The position numbers and the translations under genes are program-made. Positions 1 to 8,536 of a stretch of DNA of 26,121 bases are shown here, piece after piece. A model generated the notes under the pieces. It ran no database searches. It worked only from the letters and a program-made list of their open reading frames with translations, and was not told the origin of the DNA. This DNA comes from CAZNDN01 sp964571815 (lineage in GTDB: Bacteria; Fibrobacterota; Chitinivibrionia; Chitinivibrionales; WJKA01). The stretch lies in NCBI GenBank assembly GCA_964571815.1, contig CAZNDN010000049.1:1-26121 (forward strand), in the 5' to 3' direction. Each line of letters begins with the position of its first letter. The first letter of the stretch is position 1.

Positions 1-129
1 ACCGGAATCATGCTTCGACTCGGTACATCCCGAGCAGCGTCGAAGGGCTCATGCTGTGACCATGCTCAGCAGAACGGGACCTCGGGATGTTCTCTGGGTT
101 GGGGCATTGCTACAGACATGCCGGCCCTA
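1..129 (+). repeat. Left copy of a ~129-bp direct repeat flanking the assembly gap
   Basis: Nearly identical to 331-459, with only a few substitutions (around offsets 56 and 87-94). It contains a REP-like nested hairpin: CTTCGA and TCGAAG arms enclose CTCGG/CCGAG. Because the window and the post-gap contig both start at the same base of the repeat, it may be a repeat-derived contig end joined by scaffolding rather than a genuine tandem copy. Confidence 0.8.
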
Positions 130-230
130 AGGGCCTCAGGATACCGCGAGACAAGCAACTGGAGCGCGCACCGAATCCGCTCACCCTGAGCACAGTCGAA
201 GGGTGCACCTTCGTCTCGTTTTCACACGCG

Positions 231-330
231 NNNNNNNNNNNNNNNNNNNNNNNNNNNNNNNNNNNNNNNNNNNNNNNNNNNNNNNNNNNNNNNNNNNNNN
301 NNNNNNNNNNNNNNNNNNNNNNNNNNNNNN
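231..330. other. Assembly gap (100 Ns)
   Basis: Exactly 100 undetermined bases, the usual placeholder for a gap of unknown length. No gene call should be carried across it. The 460-601 stretch after the right repeat copy shows no convincing gene. Confidence 0.95.
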
Positions 331-459
331 ACCGGAATCATGCTTCGACTCGGTACATCCCGAGCAGCGTCGAAGGGCTCATGCTTTGACCATGCTCAGC
401 AGAACGGGACCTCGGGGTGTTCTTCGGGTTGGGGCATTGCTACAGACATGCCGGCCCTA
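331..459 (+). repeat. Right copy of the ~129-bp direct repeat
   Basis: Matches 1-129 and then diverges after about 459. It has the same nested CTTCGA/TCGAAG hairpin. Copies flank the N gap directly, so assembly collapse or mis-joining at a repeat is likely. Confidence 0.8.
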
Positions 460-601
460 CGGCGCTCTTGCGGTGGGATCCGGATGCTTGATTCCGTACA
501 ACTCAGACTACCTGCACCTGACCCCTGGCTTCTCGATGCCACGTACTGGACAACTCACCCTGCTGCTCGCTGCCCCTCTGCCCCCCTGCACCTCTGATTT
601 C

Positions 602-1057
602 TTATCCGCTGTCCCGGGGAAGATCGGGACGCCGGGAGGCTGCTACGGCGAGCGTGTCGCAGCGCTCGTTCATCGGGTGGCCGTTGTGGCCGCGAACCCA
701 CTGGAAAGAAACCCGGTGTTTGTCGGCCAGATCCAGGAGTTTTTGCCAGAGGTCCACGTTGAGCGCTTTCTGCTTATTGCCGCGCCTCCAGCCGTTGCTG
801 CGCCATTTCCGCGCCCAGCCTTTGTTCATGGCGTTGGCCACATACTGTGAGTCGGTCACGACGGTTACGGTGCAAGGTTCCTTGAGCAACTCGAGGCCTT
901 TGATCACCGCGAGAATCTCCATGCGATTGTTGGTCGTGTTGCGAAACCCGCCGCTGAGCTGTTTCGAATGCTTGCCGTAGGTGAGTATCGCCCCGTATCC
1001 GCCGGGACCCGGGTTTCCCGAACACGCGCCGTCGGTGTAAAGAGTAACCTGTTTCAT
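602..1057 (-). CDS. rnhA: Ribonuclease HI
   Basis: A 151-residue type 1 RNase H, which cuts the RNA strand of RNA-DNA hybrids (R-loops, replication primers) in the cytoplasm. The catalytic acidic residues are in the expected places: D9 in the TDGACSGNPG motif, E47 in NNRMEIL, D69 in VTDSQYV and D134 in ERCD. H124 lies in the VRGHNGHPMNE loop. The basic, Trp-rich handle (about residues 80-95, KGWARKWRSNGWRRG) is also present. Length and residue spacing match the E. coli enzyme closely. I chose the ATG at 1057 because the domain starts there; the 22-codon upstream extension has no family similarity. No strong Shine-Dalgarno is visible. It stands alone between repeat-rich stretches. Confidence 0.95.
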   Translation of the reverse strand: MKQVTLYTDGACSGNPGPGGYGAILTYGKHSKQLSGGFRNTTNNRMEILAVIKGLELLKEPCTVTVVTDSQYVANAMNKGWARKWRSNGWRRGNKQKALNVDLWQKLLDLADKHRVSFQWVRGHNGHPMNERCDTLAVAASRRPDLPRDSG

Positions 1058-1099
1058 AGGCAGGAAGAAGTGACCTTTCAGGTACGTAAGGTGTCGATC

Positions 1100-1470
1100 A
1101 TATTGGACCGCTCTGCCGAGCACCGTCGAAGCATGAGCACGGTCGAAGCATTTCGTGAAACCGCAGATGCTCGATCCTTCGACAGGCGCATCCCGAGTCT
1201 GCCGAGGGGCTCAGGATGAGCGAAGGGTACTACCCGGGGTGTCTGAGCAGTTGCGGGGGAAAAAATACATGCGGGCGCTCAGACTCAGCCGAATTGATGC
1301 CCATTGCAGATTGTTCGGCAGGAAGGGACGCCGTGCACCTCCGCCGCTGCATTTACCGCATTTTCCGCTTCGGGTCCGTGATCTATTTTAACAGGTACTC
1401 AGCTACTCTGTTTGTTGGATCTGTCGAACCCCTCGTGCTGAGTCGTTCGGCCGGGTTCATCAGGATGAAC
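1100..1470. repeat. Cluster of REP-like TCGAAGG/GAGC hairpin elements
   Basis: This gene-free stretch holds repeated GAGCA-N-GTCGAAG and CTTCGACAGG/CTCAGGATGA words. The clearest unit is about 1187-1230, where CCTTCG and CGAAGG arms bracket a GC-rich loop; another lies near 1421-1470. The same words occur in the gap-flanking repeat and near 180-210. They look like small dispersed palindromic repeats; I see no protein coding. Confidence 0.6.
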
Positions 1471-1520
1471 GGATGGACTGCCTTGGGTACTTGAGAAGGT
1501 ACCTGCTTCAGCAGTTGTTA

Positions 1521-1640
1521 GACTCTCTGTCCGTGACATCTACACTTCGGCGGGCTCAGTGCATGCGTTTTTTGCGTGTTTTTTTCTATCAGTGCCAACT
1601 CACATTGGCCATTTTCTTATGTTCCTCACGCGCCGGCATC
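1521..1640 (+). repeat. Dispersed ~120-bp repeat, copy A
   Basis: Aligns by eye at roughly 88% with the reverse complement of 7014-7135, including a perfectly shared stretch of about 32 bp (about 1597-1627). It contains a T-tract (TTTTTT-GCGTG-TTTTTTT). Both copies lie just upstream of a damaged secreted-protein gene. No open frame is convincingly shared, so this looks like a non-coding mobile or REP/MITE-like element. Confidence 0.8.
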
Positions 1641-1732
1641 TGGTCTCTCCCGCTCCACGGGACTCCGGCGAAGCCGGCTTAGCGGAGCTGGTCTATCCGA
1701 AATCAGCCCCCCACCTTTACTAACAAATCTTC

Positions 1733-1767
1733 CAATCCGCAATCCGCAATCCGAAATCCGCAATCAA
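1733..1767 (+). repeat. Heptamer tandem repeat (CAATCCG-type)
   Basis: Five 7-bp units: three exact CAATCCG, then AAATCCG and CAATCAA. It stops two bases before the first in-frame ATG of the truncated gene at 1769, so it may mark the recombination or slippage point that removed that gene's 5' end. Confidence 0.8.
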
Positions 1768-1768
1768 A

Positions 1769-2629
1769 ATGGCGGAGGGGCTGAATTACGGGGAGATGTA
1801 TTTCTGGCGTGTGATTGCATCGCACGACGATGTCTCGGATACGAGTGCGGTGTGGACCCTTGGTACCATGGTGCGGGGATTCCGCGGCCGGGACACCCTG
1901 GTTAATCCTCCCGCCCTCTATGTCGACACGGTGGATCCGGGACTTATCCTGCGAATTGATACGACGGTCCTCGTGGAGAGCACCCGGGACACTTCATGGT
2001 CGTCCATCTCAGAGGAAGTGTACGATTCACTGCTTTCGTTGGGTGATGATTCGATCTCCGGGACGGTCAAAGCCGATGTGAGGGAGTATGTTGTCAAAGG
2101 TGTCAAGGAGATTGACACTTCCTACGTGATTCGGGAAAGTTCGGAGGGAGCTTTTGACACTGCCGCTACGTACGACACCACCTTTGAGGAAGTAGGCACG
2201 GTGGTGGATACCGTCGGCTTCCTGCGGATAGAGTCCTTTTTCGGTACCGAGGACACTACCGAGCAGGCGGATACCGTAGTGATCACCGATACTCTGTCGG
2301 GTATCACGGATATGGTTGTCGACAATCCTGACAGTGCGTGGTATATCACCTGGGACGGAACGCTCGCGGCATACGGCAGGACCACAGAATCGTTGACACT
2401 GAAAGAGACGGTTTGGAGTGCAAACTCCCTTGTCAAGGACACGGTTCACGATTGCTCCTGGATCGGTACCGACTACCGCGGACTCGTTCGGTATACATCA
2501 TCGTCCATACGGTATTTCAATCTCGACAACGGATTGCTCCCGGACAACCGTATCTTCGGCGTTTCTTTGCGGGGCAAACACGTGGAAGCGTTCACTCCGG
2601 AAGCAGAGGTGAGGATAATGCGATTTTGA
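1769..2629 (+). pseudogene. 5'-truncated secreted FN3/beta-propeller-type protein
   Basis: A 286-residue open frame with no signal peptide. It opens inside what looks like the last strands of a fibronectin type III domain (LNYGEMYFWRVIAS, then SAVWTLGT), so the start of the protein is missing. The middle is rich in Thr, Asp, Ser and Val, as in extracellular linkers or low-complexity beta domains. The end (WIGTDYRGLVRY, then DNGLLPDNRIFGV) resembles two-component-regulator-type propeller blades. There is no sorting domain at the C-terminus. An in-frame TAA at 1721-1723 and the heptamer repeat lie directly upstream, and no Shine-Dalgarno precedes the ATG. I infer a 3' remnant of a larger surface protein. 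It could still be expressed as a short intracellular protein, but that seems unlikely. Confidence 0.6.
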
Positions 2630-2923
2630 GAGAGCGCAGCCGGCGGTGACCGTGGTCCTTCCTTTGATGCGCACAGGCTTCCTGGCTGTGGTTTGCAGCA
2701 GGGCCATGCGAGCGGCCATATTATAATACCCTGTATTCACCGCGGTCTCGGCACGGTGACTTCTCTTCTTCCGCTGTTCCGCAAGAATCGTTTCGGAACG
2801 AAACCATAAACTTGCGCGCGCCTTCTTAATCGCTTAACTACCGTGGAGGTGTTCCTTTGTCCAGCTCAATTCGATGGCGGCCGGCCATGCATAACCCCGG
2901 CAGTTGCCCATCCTCATGGAAGT

Positions 2924-2954
2924 TTGTGCAAAATCCTTAGTTTATTACTATATT
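2924..2954 (+). promoter_or_regulatory. Candidate promoter for the beta-helix gene
   Basis: TTGTGC at 2924-2929 and TATATT at 2949-2954, with a 19-bp spacer, sit in an AT-rich patch about 40 bp before the ATG at 2996. The spacer is longer than ideal. The rest of 2630-2995 holds no gene that I can support; a short TTTCG-GAA-CGAAA inverted repeat lies near 2790-2803. Confidence 0.4.
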
Positions 2955-2995
2955 ATTTGTGATCAGCAAACTCACTTTTTCCGGGAGGAGACCCT

Positions 2996-5308
2996 ATGCA
3001 TCGGGCCAGGTCGACACTTTCGCTGCTTTCCCTATTGATCTTCTGTTCTTTGTTCACACTTTCTGCCGGGGAGATCTTTGTGTCCCCCGACGGGCCCCGG
3101 GACGGTGACGGGTCGGCGAATTCCCCGTTCCCGACGATCGAGAAGGCACGGGACCACGTTCGAACGCAGATTCCGTCGATGAGTGAGGATATTCATGTTG
3201 TGCTGCGCGAGGGCGCTAAGCCCTACTATCTGAGTGAGACGATGATGTTCACGGAGCAGGATGGAGGGAAGGATGGGCACAAGGTAGTCTACCGCAACTA
3301 TCCGGGAGAACGACCCGTGGTGAGCGGAGGCAGGAGGATAGCCGGGTGGGAAAAGATTGACGGAACCAGTCCCGAAAAGTGGAAAGCTTCGCTGGACCAC
3401 CCGAAGAAGATTCGATATTTGTTCGTTGACCATGTGCCCGGCTACCGCGCGCGGGGAGAAGACAAGATCAGTCGGGGAGACGACTGGGGTAGTGGAGGGG
3501 GGTTCCCCGACGGTTTTCATACGGACAATATCTCACTCACTAACGCACAGGATGTTGAGCTGTACAAGCGCTCCGGCTGGGGAGATCATCAGTTCTGCGT
3601 CGAGCGCATTGAAGACAACTCCATTGTGGTCATGCAGCAGCCTTACTGGACAGTCGGTAAGGACCACGCCGATGGATGGGCGAAGACGGGCGAGTTTATC
3701 GTGGAAAACGCCCCGGAACATGTAGACAAGCCCGGCGAGTTTGCGTACGACCGGCAGAACAAGGTAATCTACTATGTGCCTCGAAGCGGTCAGGATATGA
3801 ACAACGCCAAGGTGATCGCCAACACGGTTGAAGTGTTATTTAAGGTGAAGGGGGCATCACCCGACGCACAGGTTCACAATCTTGAATTCCGGGGGATCGC
3901 ATTCCACAACGCGGACTATGAACTCGTCGAAATTGGTGATTCCCACGGCTACACGACCACGCAGGCATCGGTCGCATTCGCCACCTATGTCAAAGCTGGC
4001 GATCCGGCAATGCAGTACTGGCGCGGTCATCTGCACATGCAGTCGGCACTGCAGATCCTGCATGCGCGGGAGGTTCATGTTGTGGGATGCCGGTTCGAAT
4101 ACTGCGGTGCCGCCGGTGTCGATGCTTACAACGACGTGCAGAACAGTTCGATTGTCGGGAATGTGTTCCGGTGGGTGGGAGGCCCCGCGATATATGTCGG
4201 GGATATCGAACACGGCTCGCGGGATGACATTTTCGATCAGCCACTGTACCCCTCTCCTCCGGAACCTCAGTACTGGGTTCCGTGCAAGAACATCCTGGTC
4301 GCCAACAACCTGGTCCGAAAGGCAACATGGGATTTCACGCATTCACCGGGATTTATGGTTGCGTTTACCGAAGCGTGTGAGTTCCGGCACAACGATGTCG
4401 GACCGGTTGGCTTCAACCAAATCAGCATGGGGTGGGGATGGCTCAACTGGGGAAACGGTGTTTGCGATCTCAGTGGAACTGCCAGGAACAACCGTATCAG
4501 TGCCAACCGGTTCAATGCTGCCTGTCTGCATCGCGGCGACTGCGGCCACATCTATACGCTGGGCCACCAGCCGGGAACCGTTATTGACAGCAACTACTGT
4601 TTCTTCTCGGGGACAACCATTGTAGGAAACCGAGACCGGACCGATTGGGACCCGACCACGGAAATCGCGGCTTTCGATTTGAGCGGTCATGGCGCACTGT
4701 ACCCGGATGCGGATTCCTACGAAATCACTTACCGGGATAATGTTTATAATGGCGGCCAATGCCTGCTGCATACTTGGTGGGGGGGGACGGACGTTCGCAA
4801 GAATGTCTTGGACGGAGGCTGGTACAGTTCCAACGGCAAGGGCGTATGCTCCGGTGCGCTCAGGATAGAAGAAGATGCTCAAGCCTACGACCCCGATAAT
4901 GCCCCGGCCGAGTGTCAACAGATTATTGACAACGCCGGGTTGCAGAGCGATTGGGAGCACTTGCTTGAGGAGGTCGACTGGACCCCGGGAGAGGCGGTTG
5001 CCGCACGGCCGGCCCGGCCGGAACCGGCCGCGGCCGCTCGGTCGACCGCGGGCGTGCTTGCGCGCTCCGACGGGGGGCTGCCGATCGTGACGGTCGGGAC
5101 CAAGGCGGGTGAGCGGATCACCGTGCGGGTCCTGGACACCAGAGGGCGCATGATCACGTCGCGCACTGTCGGTGCCGGACGGAGTGGTTCCCGCACGCTG
5201 ACTCCCCGCGACTATGCAGGTGGCATTTCGCCGAGTCGGGGAGTATACGTGGTTCGGGTAAGTTCGCCGAGTGTGAGCGGGACAATCCGTGCGGTTGTGG
5301 GGCGGTAG
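2996..5308 (+). CDS. Secreted right-handed beta-helix protein with C-terminal sorting domain
   Basis: 770 residues. A GGGAGGAG Shine-Dalgarno lies at good distance from the ATG, and a signal peptide spans about residues 1-25. Next comes the N-terminal motif of surface beta-helix proteins (IFVSPDGPRDGDGSA, PFPTIEKARDHVR), typical of DUF1565-like and GH141-like polysaccharide-active proteins. Residues about 290-640 contain beta-helix rungs such as VHVVGCRFEYCGAAGV and ILVANNLVRKA. An Ala/Pro-rich linker (about 662-688) leads to an ~75-residue C-terminal beta domain (ITVRVLDTRGRM, ending GVYVVRVSSPSVSGTIRAVVGR) that looks like a type IX secretion sorting signal. I infer an extracellular or cell-surface carbohydrate-active enzyme; I cannot assign catalytic residues or substrate. 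GH141 membership is a guess from architecture. Confidence 0.85.
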   Translation: MHRARSTLSLLSLLIFCSLFTLSAGEIFVSPDGPRDGDGSANSPFPTIEKARDHVRTQIPSMSEDIHVVLREGAKPYYLSETMMFTEQDGGKDGHKVVYRNYPGERPVVSGGRRIAGWEKIDGTSPEKWKASLDHPKKIRYLFVDHVPGYRARGEDKISRGDDWGSGGGFPDGFHTDNISLTNAQDVELYKRSGWGDHQFCVERIEDNSIVVMQQPYWTVGKDHADGWAKTGEFIVENAPEHVDKPGEFAYDRQNKVIYYVPRSGQDMNNAKVIANTVEVLFKVKGASPDAQVHNLEFRGIAFHNADYELVEIGDSHGYTTTQASVAFATYVKAGDPAMQYWRGHLHMQSALQILHAREVHVVGCRFEYCGAAGVDAYNDVQNSSIVGNVFRWVGGPAIYVGDIEHGSRDDIFDQPLYPSPPEPQYWVPCKNILVANNLVRKATWDFTHSPGFMVAFTEACEFRHNDVGPVGFNQISMGWGWLNWGNGVCDLSGTARNNRISANRFNAACLHRGDCGHIYTLGHQPGTVIDSNYCFFSGTTIVGNRDRTDWDPTTEIAAFDLSGHGALYPDADSYEITYRDNVYNGGQCLLHTWWGGTDVRKNVLDGGWYSSNGKGVCSGALRIEEDAQAYDPDNAPAECQQIIDNAGLQSDWEHLLEEVDWTPGEAVAARPARPEPAAAARSTAGVLARSDGGLPIVTVGTKAGERITVRVLDTRGRMITSRTVGAGRSGSRTLTPRDYAGGISPSRGVYVVRVSSPSVSGTIRAVVGR

Positions 5309-5332
5309 ACGCCGGGGAAAAGGAAGTGACTC

Positions 5333-5375
5333 ACCGCGCCCGCGGAGGAAGTCGGGGATACGGGCGGTTTCTTCT
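5333..5375 (+). terminator. Possible terminator after the beta-helix gene
   Basis: ACCG-(CG)-CCCG pairs with CGGGCGGT at 5361-5368 with a 2-nt bulge and an 18-nt loop, followed by TTCTTCT. The loop is large and the T-run is interrupted, so the call is weak. It lies between convergent genes. Confidence 0.3.
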
Positions 5376-5466
5376 CATGAAGGAGCCGTTCGCTTTCTCT
5401 GATCGCAGCGCAAGGATATTCCGTATGATTGCCGGGAATCGATTGCGCAGCCATACGTCGACGGTG

Positions 5467-6471
5467 TCAGCGTTCGGATTCACGGACATCATCGCCTTCC
5501 ATTCTCTCAAGTCGCTTTTTCACCCACTGCGCTTCCTGCTCAAACCCCACTTTGCGATAAAACGTCTGCAAATCGTGGTACCGTCGGCTGATTTCAAAGC
5601 CCGTGCCGTGCTGCAGCTTGCGCAGGCAATCCGGGCAGAGGTGAAGAGGCTGGGCATCGCTTTCGGCAAGGTGGTTGGAGCCGTTCATGACGCAGTGATA
5701 GCGGATGCAGTGTGCCATGCCGAACATGTGTCCCGTCTCATGTGCCAGGATCTTACAACACCGCTTCAGCAGCAGTCTTCCGTCCCCAGCCGTGAGCCCT
5801 GATCCGTACAACGAAGGATCGTACCGTGCAAAGCTGAAGATGCCTACGCGTTCGGTGTATGAAGCATAGCCGAACACGAAATTCCAGGAAGTATCGGGGT
5901 AAAGATCAGCCATGGTGACGGCGGCTACGCAAAAGGCGTCTTCCGGCACGCGGTCGGTCAAAAACTCCAGAGCGCGCCCCGCGTGCACCTGCGACTGCAG
6001 GCCGGGCAGGCGGCTTTTCCGCGGCGCAAATGCATCCATTGGGGGGAATAAGGTGGGGAGCAGTTTCACCGGCATGCGGAAATAGCATGAAGTGAATTCC
6101 CGAAGCGCGGAAAGGGGAGGGCCGCGAACCGAGTCGATTTCCCACAAAGGCTGGAGATATATGCATGTGCGGGTGCTGCCGGGCGTATTGCGCTCCCCGT
6201 GCAGGAATTCCTCAAATGGCTGCCCCTCTTCGATATGGTTGGCAAGCCAGTCGGTCGGCCCGGGCTCGGGGATGGGCCTGAACGTGCCGTCTCTTGACCT
6301 GTGGCCCCTCCCGGAGTTTTTCGTTGCGGGTGGGGACTTTTGAGAGGGGCTCCCGAGGGAGACTTTCATTCCGGCCGGTTCCGAAGAATTGACGGAACGT
6401 ATGATGGTGACTGCCGCCATGCAGAAGCATAGACCGGCGCCAACGGAGATTACAGTCCCATGATTGGCCAT
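5467..6471 (-). CDS. Archaemetzincin-like zinc metalloprotease (M54), membrane-anchored or exported
   Basis: 334 residues. It carries the full archaemetzincin signature: H244-E-T-G-H248, G251, H254-C255, C260-V-M262 and, about 17 residues on, C279-P-D-C282. The three His bind catalytic Zn, E245 is the general base, the Met belongs to the metzincin Met-turn, and the four Cys form the second Zn site characteristic of the family. The N-terminus has a hydrophobic stretch (about residues 7-22, VISVGAGLCFCMAAVTII) that fits a signal or anchor, followed by a Ser/Pro/Arg-rich linker. I prefer the ATG at 6471; the GTG at 6624 would add 51 polar residues before the hydrophobic segment. Neither start has a clear Shine-Dalgarno. 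Natural substrates of this family are poorly known. It is convergent with the beta-helix gene. Confidence 0.85.
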   Translation of the reverse strand: MANHGTVISVGAGLCFCMAAVTIIRSVNSSEPAGMKVSLGSPSQKSPPATKNSGRGHRSRDGTFRPIPEPGPTDWLANHIEEGQPFEEFLHGERNTPGSTRTCIYLQPLWEIDSVRGPPLSALREFTSCYFRMPVKLLPTLFPPMDAFAPRKSRLPGLQSQVHAGRALEFLTDRVPEDAFCVAAVTMADLYPDTSWNFVFGYASYTERVGIFSFARYDPSLYGSGLTAGDGRLLLKRCCKILAHETGHMFGMAHCIRYHCVMNGSNHLAESDAQPLHLCPDCLRKLQHGTGFEISRRYHDLQTFYRKVGFEQEAQWVKKRLERMEGDDVRESER

Positions 6472-6617
6472 GATCGATAATATAATGTTTGAGCCGGACA
6501 AGCTCTGTTCTGTGCTGATGGTGAATACGTCAATAAAGCCTGTTCTGTTACGTTTTTTTTTACTGGAAGGCCTGCTGTCAAGAAACAGGCTGACGGGAAA
6601 TGCTATTCCGTCTTGAA

Positions 6618-6646
6618 TTGACACTCTGCCGGGGAATTGCTATATT
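6618..6646 (+). promoter_or_regulatory. Near-consensus sigma70 promoter
   Basis: TTGACA at 6618-6623, a 17-bp spacer, then TATATT at 6641-6646 with an extended -10 (TGC before it). It points rightwards, but the next + gene starts only at 7225. The -10 is part of a 15-mer, GGGAATTGCTATATT, that recurs exactly at 9570-9584 upstream of araA. Between 6650 and 7013 I see no gene, only GC-rich hairpins such as GCCTGC-AGC-GCAGGC near 6955-6969. Confidence 0.6.
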
Positions 6647-7013
6647 TGGGGGAGAGCACGAGTAGCGGGTCTGCCCGGCGCAGAGCGTGAATCGTGGGAG
6701 CGCCGCACTGTCTCGAAATAGTTGCACATATCTGAGCGGAGCGTATCCGGCTCATCATAGGGACACCGAAGCGCCCTTACAGGGATACGGAGAAGCCGAT
6801 AATGAACGCGGTTATCGGCCGTGCAGGGGAATCACGTGGGTCGTGTAATCGACTGAGTACGGGATACCGTGTTTACCTCCTACGCCGGCTTCCCCGGCAC
6901 GGCTACGCACACGCTGCGTACACGCTGCGAGAGAGGCCGGCTCGCCGCCGCGCCGCCTGCAGCGCAGGCGCTTGCGCGGCGTGTAGTGGCGCTAAGGCGT
7001 GCCACGCAGGCGG

Positions 7014-7135
7014 GATGCCGGTGTGCGAGGAACATAAGAAAATGGCCAATGTGAGTTGACACTGATAGAAAAAAAACACGCAAAAAGCGCATGTGCAGAG
7101 CCTGCCGAAGTCTACATGTCACGGATACAGAGTCT
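7014..7135 (-). repeat. Dispersed ~120-bp repeat, copy B (inverted)
   Basis: This is the reverse complement of copy A at 1521-1640, with about 14 differences counted by eye, most outside the shared ~32-bp core. GC-rich, hairpin-forming sequence abuts its left side (about 6890-7013), and a vaguely similar GCCGGCGAAGCCGGC-type hairpin abuts copy A. The two inverted copies could support inversion of the 5.4 kb between them. Confidence 0.8.
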
Positions 7136-7224
7136 CATCCGGATTCGGAATGAGGGCGTGATATCGCGGAGGAGCCGGATCCGTGGAGCGGGGATGACGT
7201 AAATTCCGAACCAGGGAGTCATAT

Positions 7225-8221
7225 ATGTTTTTTATGCAGCCACAGTCGGCCCGGACGAAGAGAATACCCGGCCGAATAGCTCCACTTCACCTTGTTGTCG
7301 CCATATCACTTGCCTTCCTCCTGCCGGCGCGTTCGTTTCTCTGGGCCGCGAACATCTCCTTGTCCGGGAGGACCGTCGATGAGACGGGGGAGCCTGTTGC
7401 CGGAGTCGAGATCGGGCTGATCGATGCCGGGATTGCCACGACAAGCGGTAGCCGTCTGGCTGCATATCGGCGGAATGGAATTGAAAAGGATAGCCCCGGA
7501 TGATTCCTGCAGCGACATTCCGGTGGCAGGCATAGAAGCAGGAATGATGCGATATCGTCTTATCGGGATTTCGACATGCGCCGGGAATGTCGTATATGTC
7601 GGCACCGACGATTCGGCTATCCTGCGTGTCGGACCTGAAGGGCAAGAGCTCATACCGTTTGGGCGACCCGTGGAAATCTATTCAGCGAACCAACTGGTTC
7701 TCCTCGGTTGCGACAACTCGGGCAGGCTCTGGTTTGATTTGCAGACACCCTACAAGGGCAACCCGCGAGGGGGCAATGTCGGCCTGTGTGTACTTGACGG
7801 GGACACGTGTATCATGGGAGTATATCGCGGGCTGGGAGCACTTACCGTTGCGGCTACGGACAGTCACGGAGACATGTGGGCGGCTACGGAGCGCAACGGC
7901 TTGTTTGTCCTGCACGGGGTGGATTCCGGCGGAAGCGAGCCGGCCGGCAATTACGTTTCGGGGCGGAACAGGCCTCGTGAGAACGGAGTGCCGGCCATGT
8001 TCGACCGTAGAGACGGTACCTTGTTGCTGGATCTCGAGCGGCGGGAACATGTGCGGGTGCGGGCCTGCAACGTGCAGGGTCGGATTCTTGGCATTGCAGA
8101 CAAATATGTCCCGGCCGGAAAACACCGGCTTCGCATTCACGGTCTCTCAGGACGGGTCGGTGGTGTGATTCTGATAAGCGTGATACGCCGCAGCGGTAGT
8201 GAGCATCTCCTTGTGCCGTAA
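7225..8221 (+). pseudogene. Frame-disrupted secreted protein (carboxypeptidase-regulatory-like / propeller / sorting domain)
   Basis: Two overlapping frames appear to form one gene. The first (7225-7503) has a long basic N-region and a signal peptide (about residues 20-42), then the start of a carboxypeptidase-regulatory-like domain (NISLSGRTVDETGEPVAGVEI, ending IATTSGS), which breaks off too early. The second (open from about 7424 to 8221, another frame) carries propeller-like blades (NSGRLWFDLQ, SHGDMWAATERNGLFVLHG). It ends with a sorting-type beta domain (EHVRVRACNVQGRILGIADKYVPAG). A frameshift or small deletion around 7440-7500 would join them. GGGAG precedes the ATG. An intact reading would be a surface protein of about 330 residues; an internal deletion is also possible. 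Promoter 6618-6646 is the nearest candidate, about 570 bp upstream, with a dispersed repeat in between. Confidence 0.6.
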
Positions 8222-8536
8222 CAGGAGTCTTGGGACGGTTTCAATTATTTCATTATCAGCAGAACCCCGGCAGTGTGACATTTGTCGCAGTTTTCACGTG
8301 TTCGACAATGCCGGCAAACTCCCTCCTTGCATCATCTCATGTTCCCCCGACCGGCGGGATCGGTACTATCCGGCAGCGATTCTTCGGAATGTGGAGCACG
8401 CGGCAGCCGGATAGCCGGCGTCGTTGAGTTGTATGAAGGTCCCCATCGAGTCTTGGGGTGATGTCACATCGGGAGGATGCCAACAGTGTAGTATGTGACA
8501 CCGTCATCTCCCTCGCCTCGCGCCCCGGTCGACCAG
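8222..8536. other. Intergenic stretch without a supported gene
   Basis: Lies between the frame-disrupted secreted gene and the 3' end of vapC. I see only an 11-bp palindrome GATGT-C-ACATC at 8460-8470, a CCCCA/TGGGG hairpin near 8441-8458, and TGTGACA words at about 8275 and 8493. No coding signal is convincing on either strand. Confidence 0.5.

Noticed and set aside
1..1470. CRISPR array
   Set aside because: The TCGAAGG/GAGC words are irregularly spaced, vary in sequence and form hairpins; there are no regular spacers or cas genes.
6472..6624. GTG start at 6624 for the archaemetzincin
   Set aside because: It would put 51 polar residues before the hydrophobic signal/anchor; the ATG at 6471 gives a sensible N-terminus.
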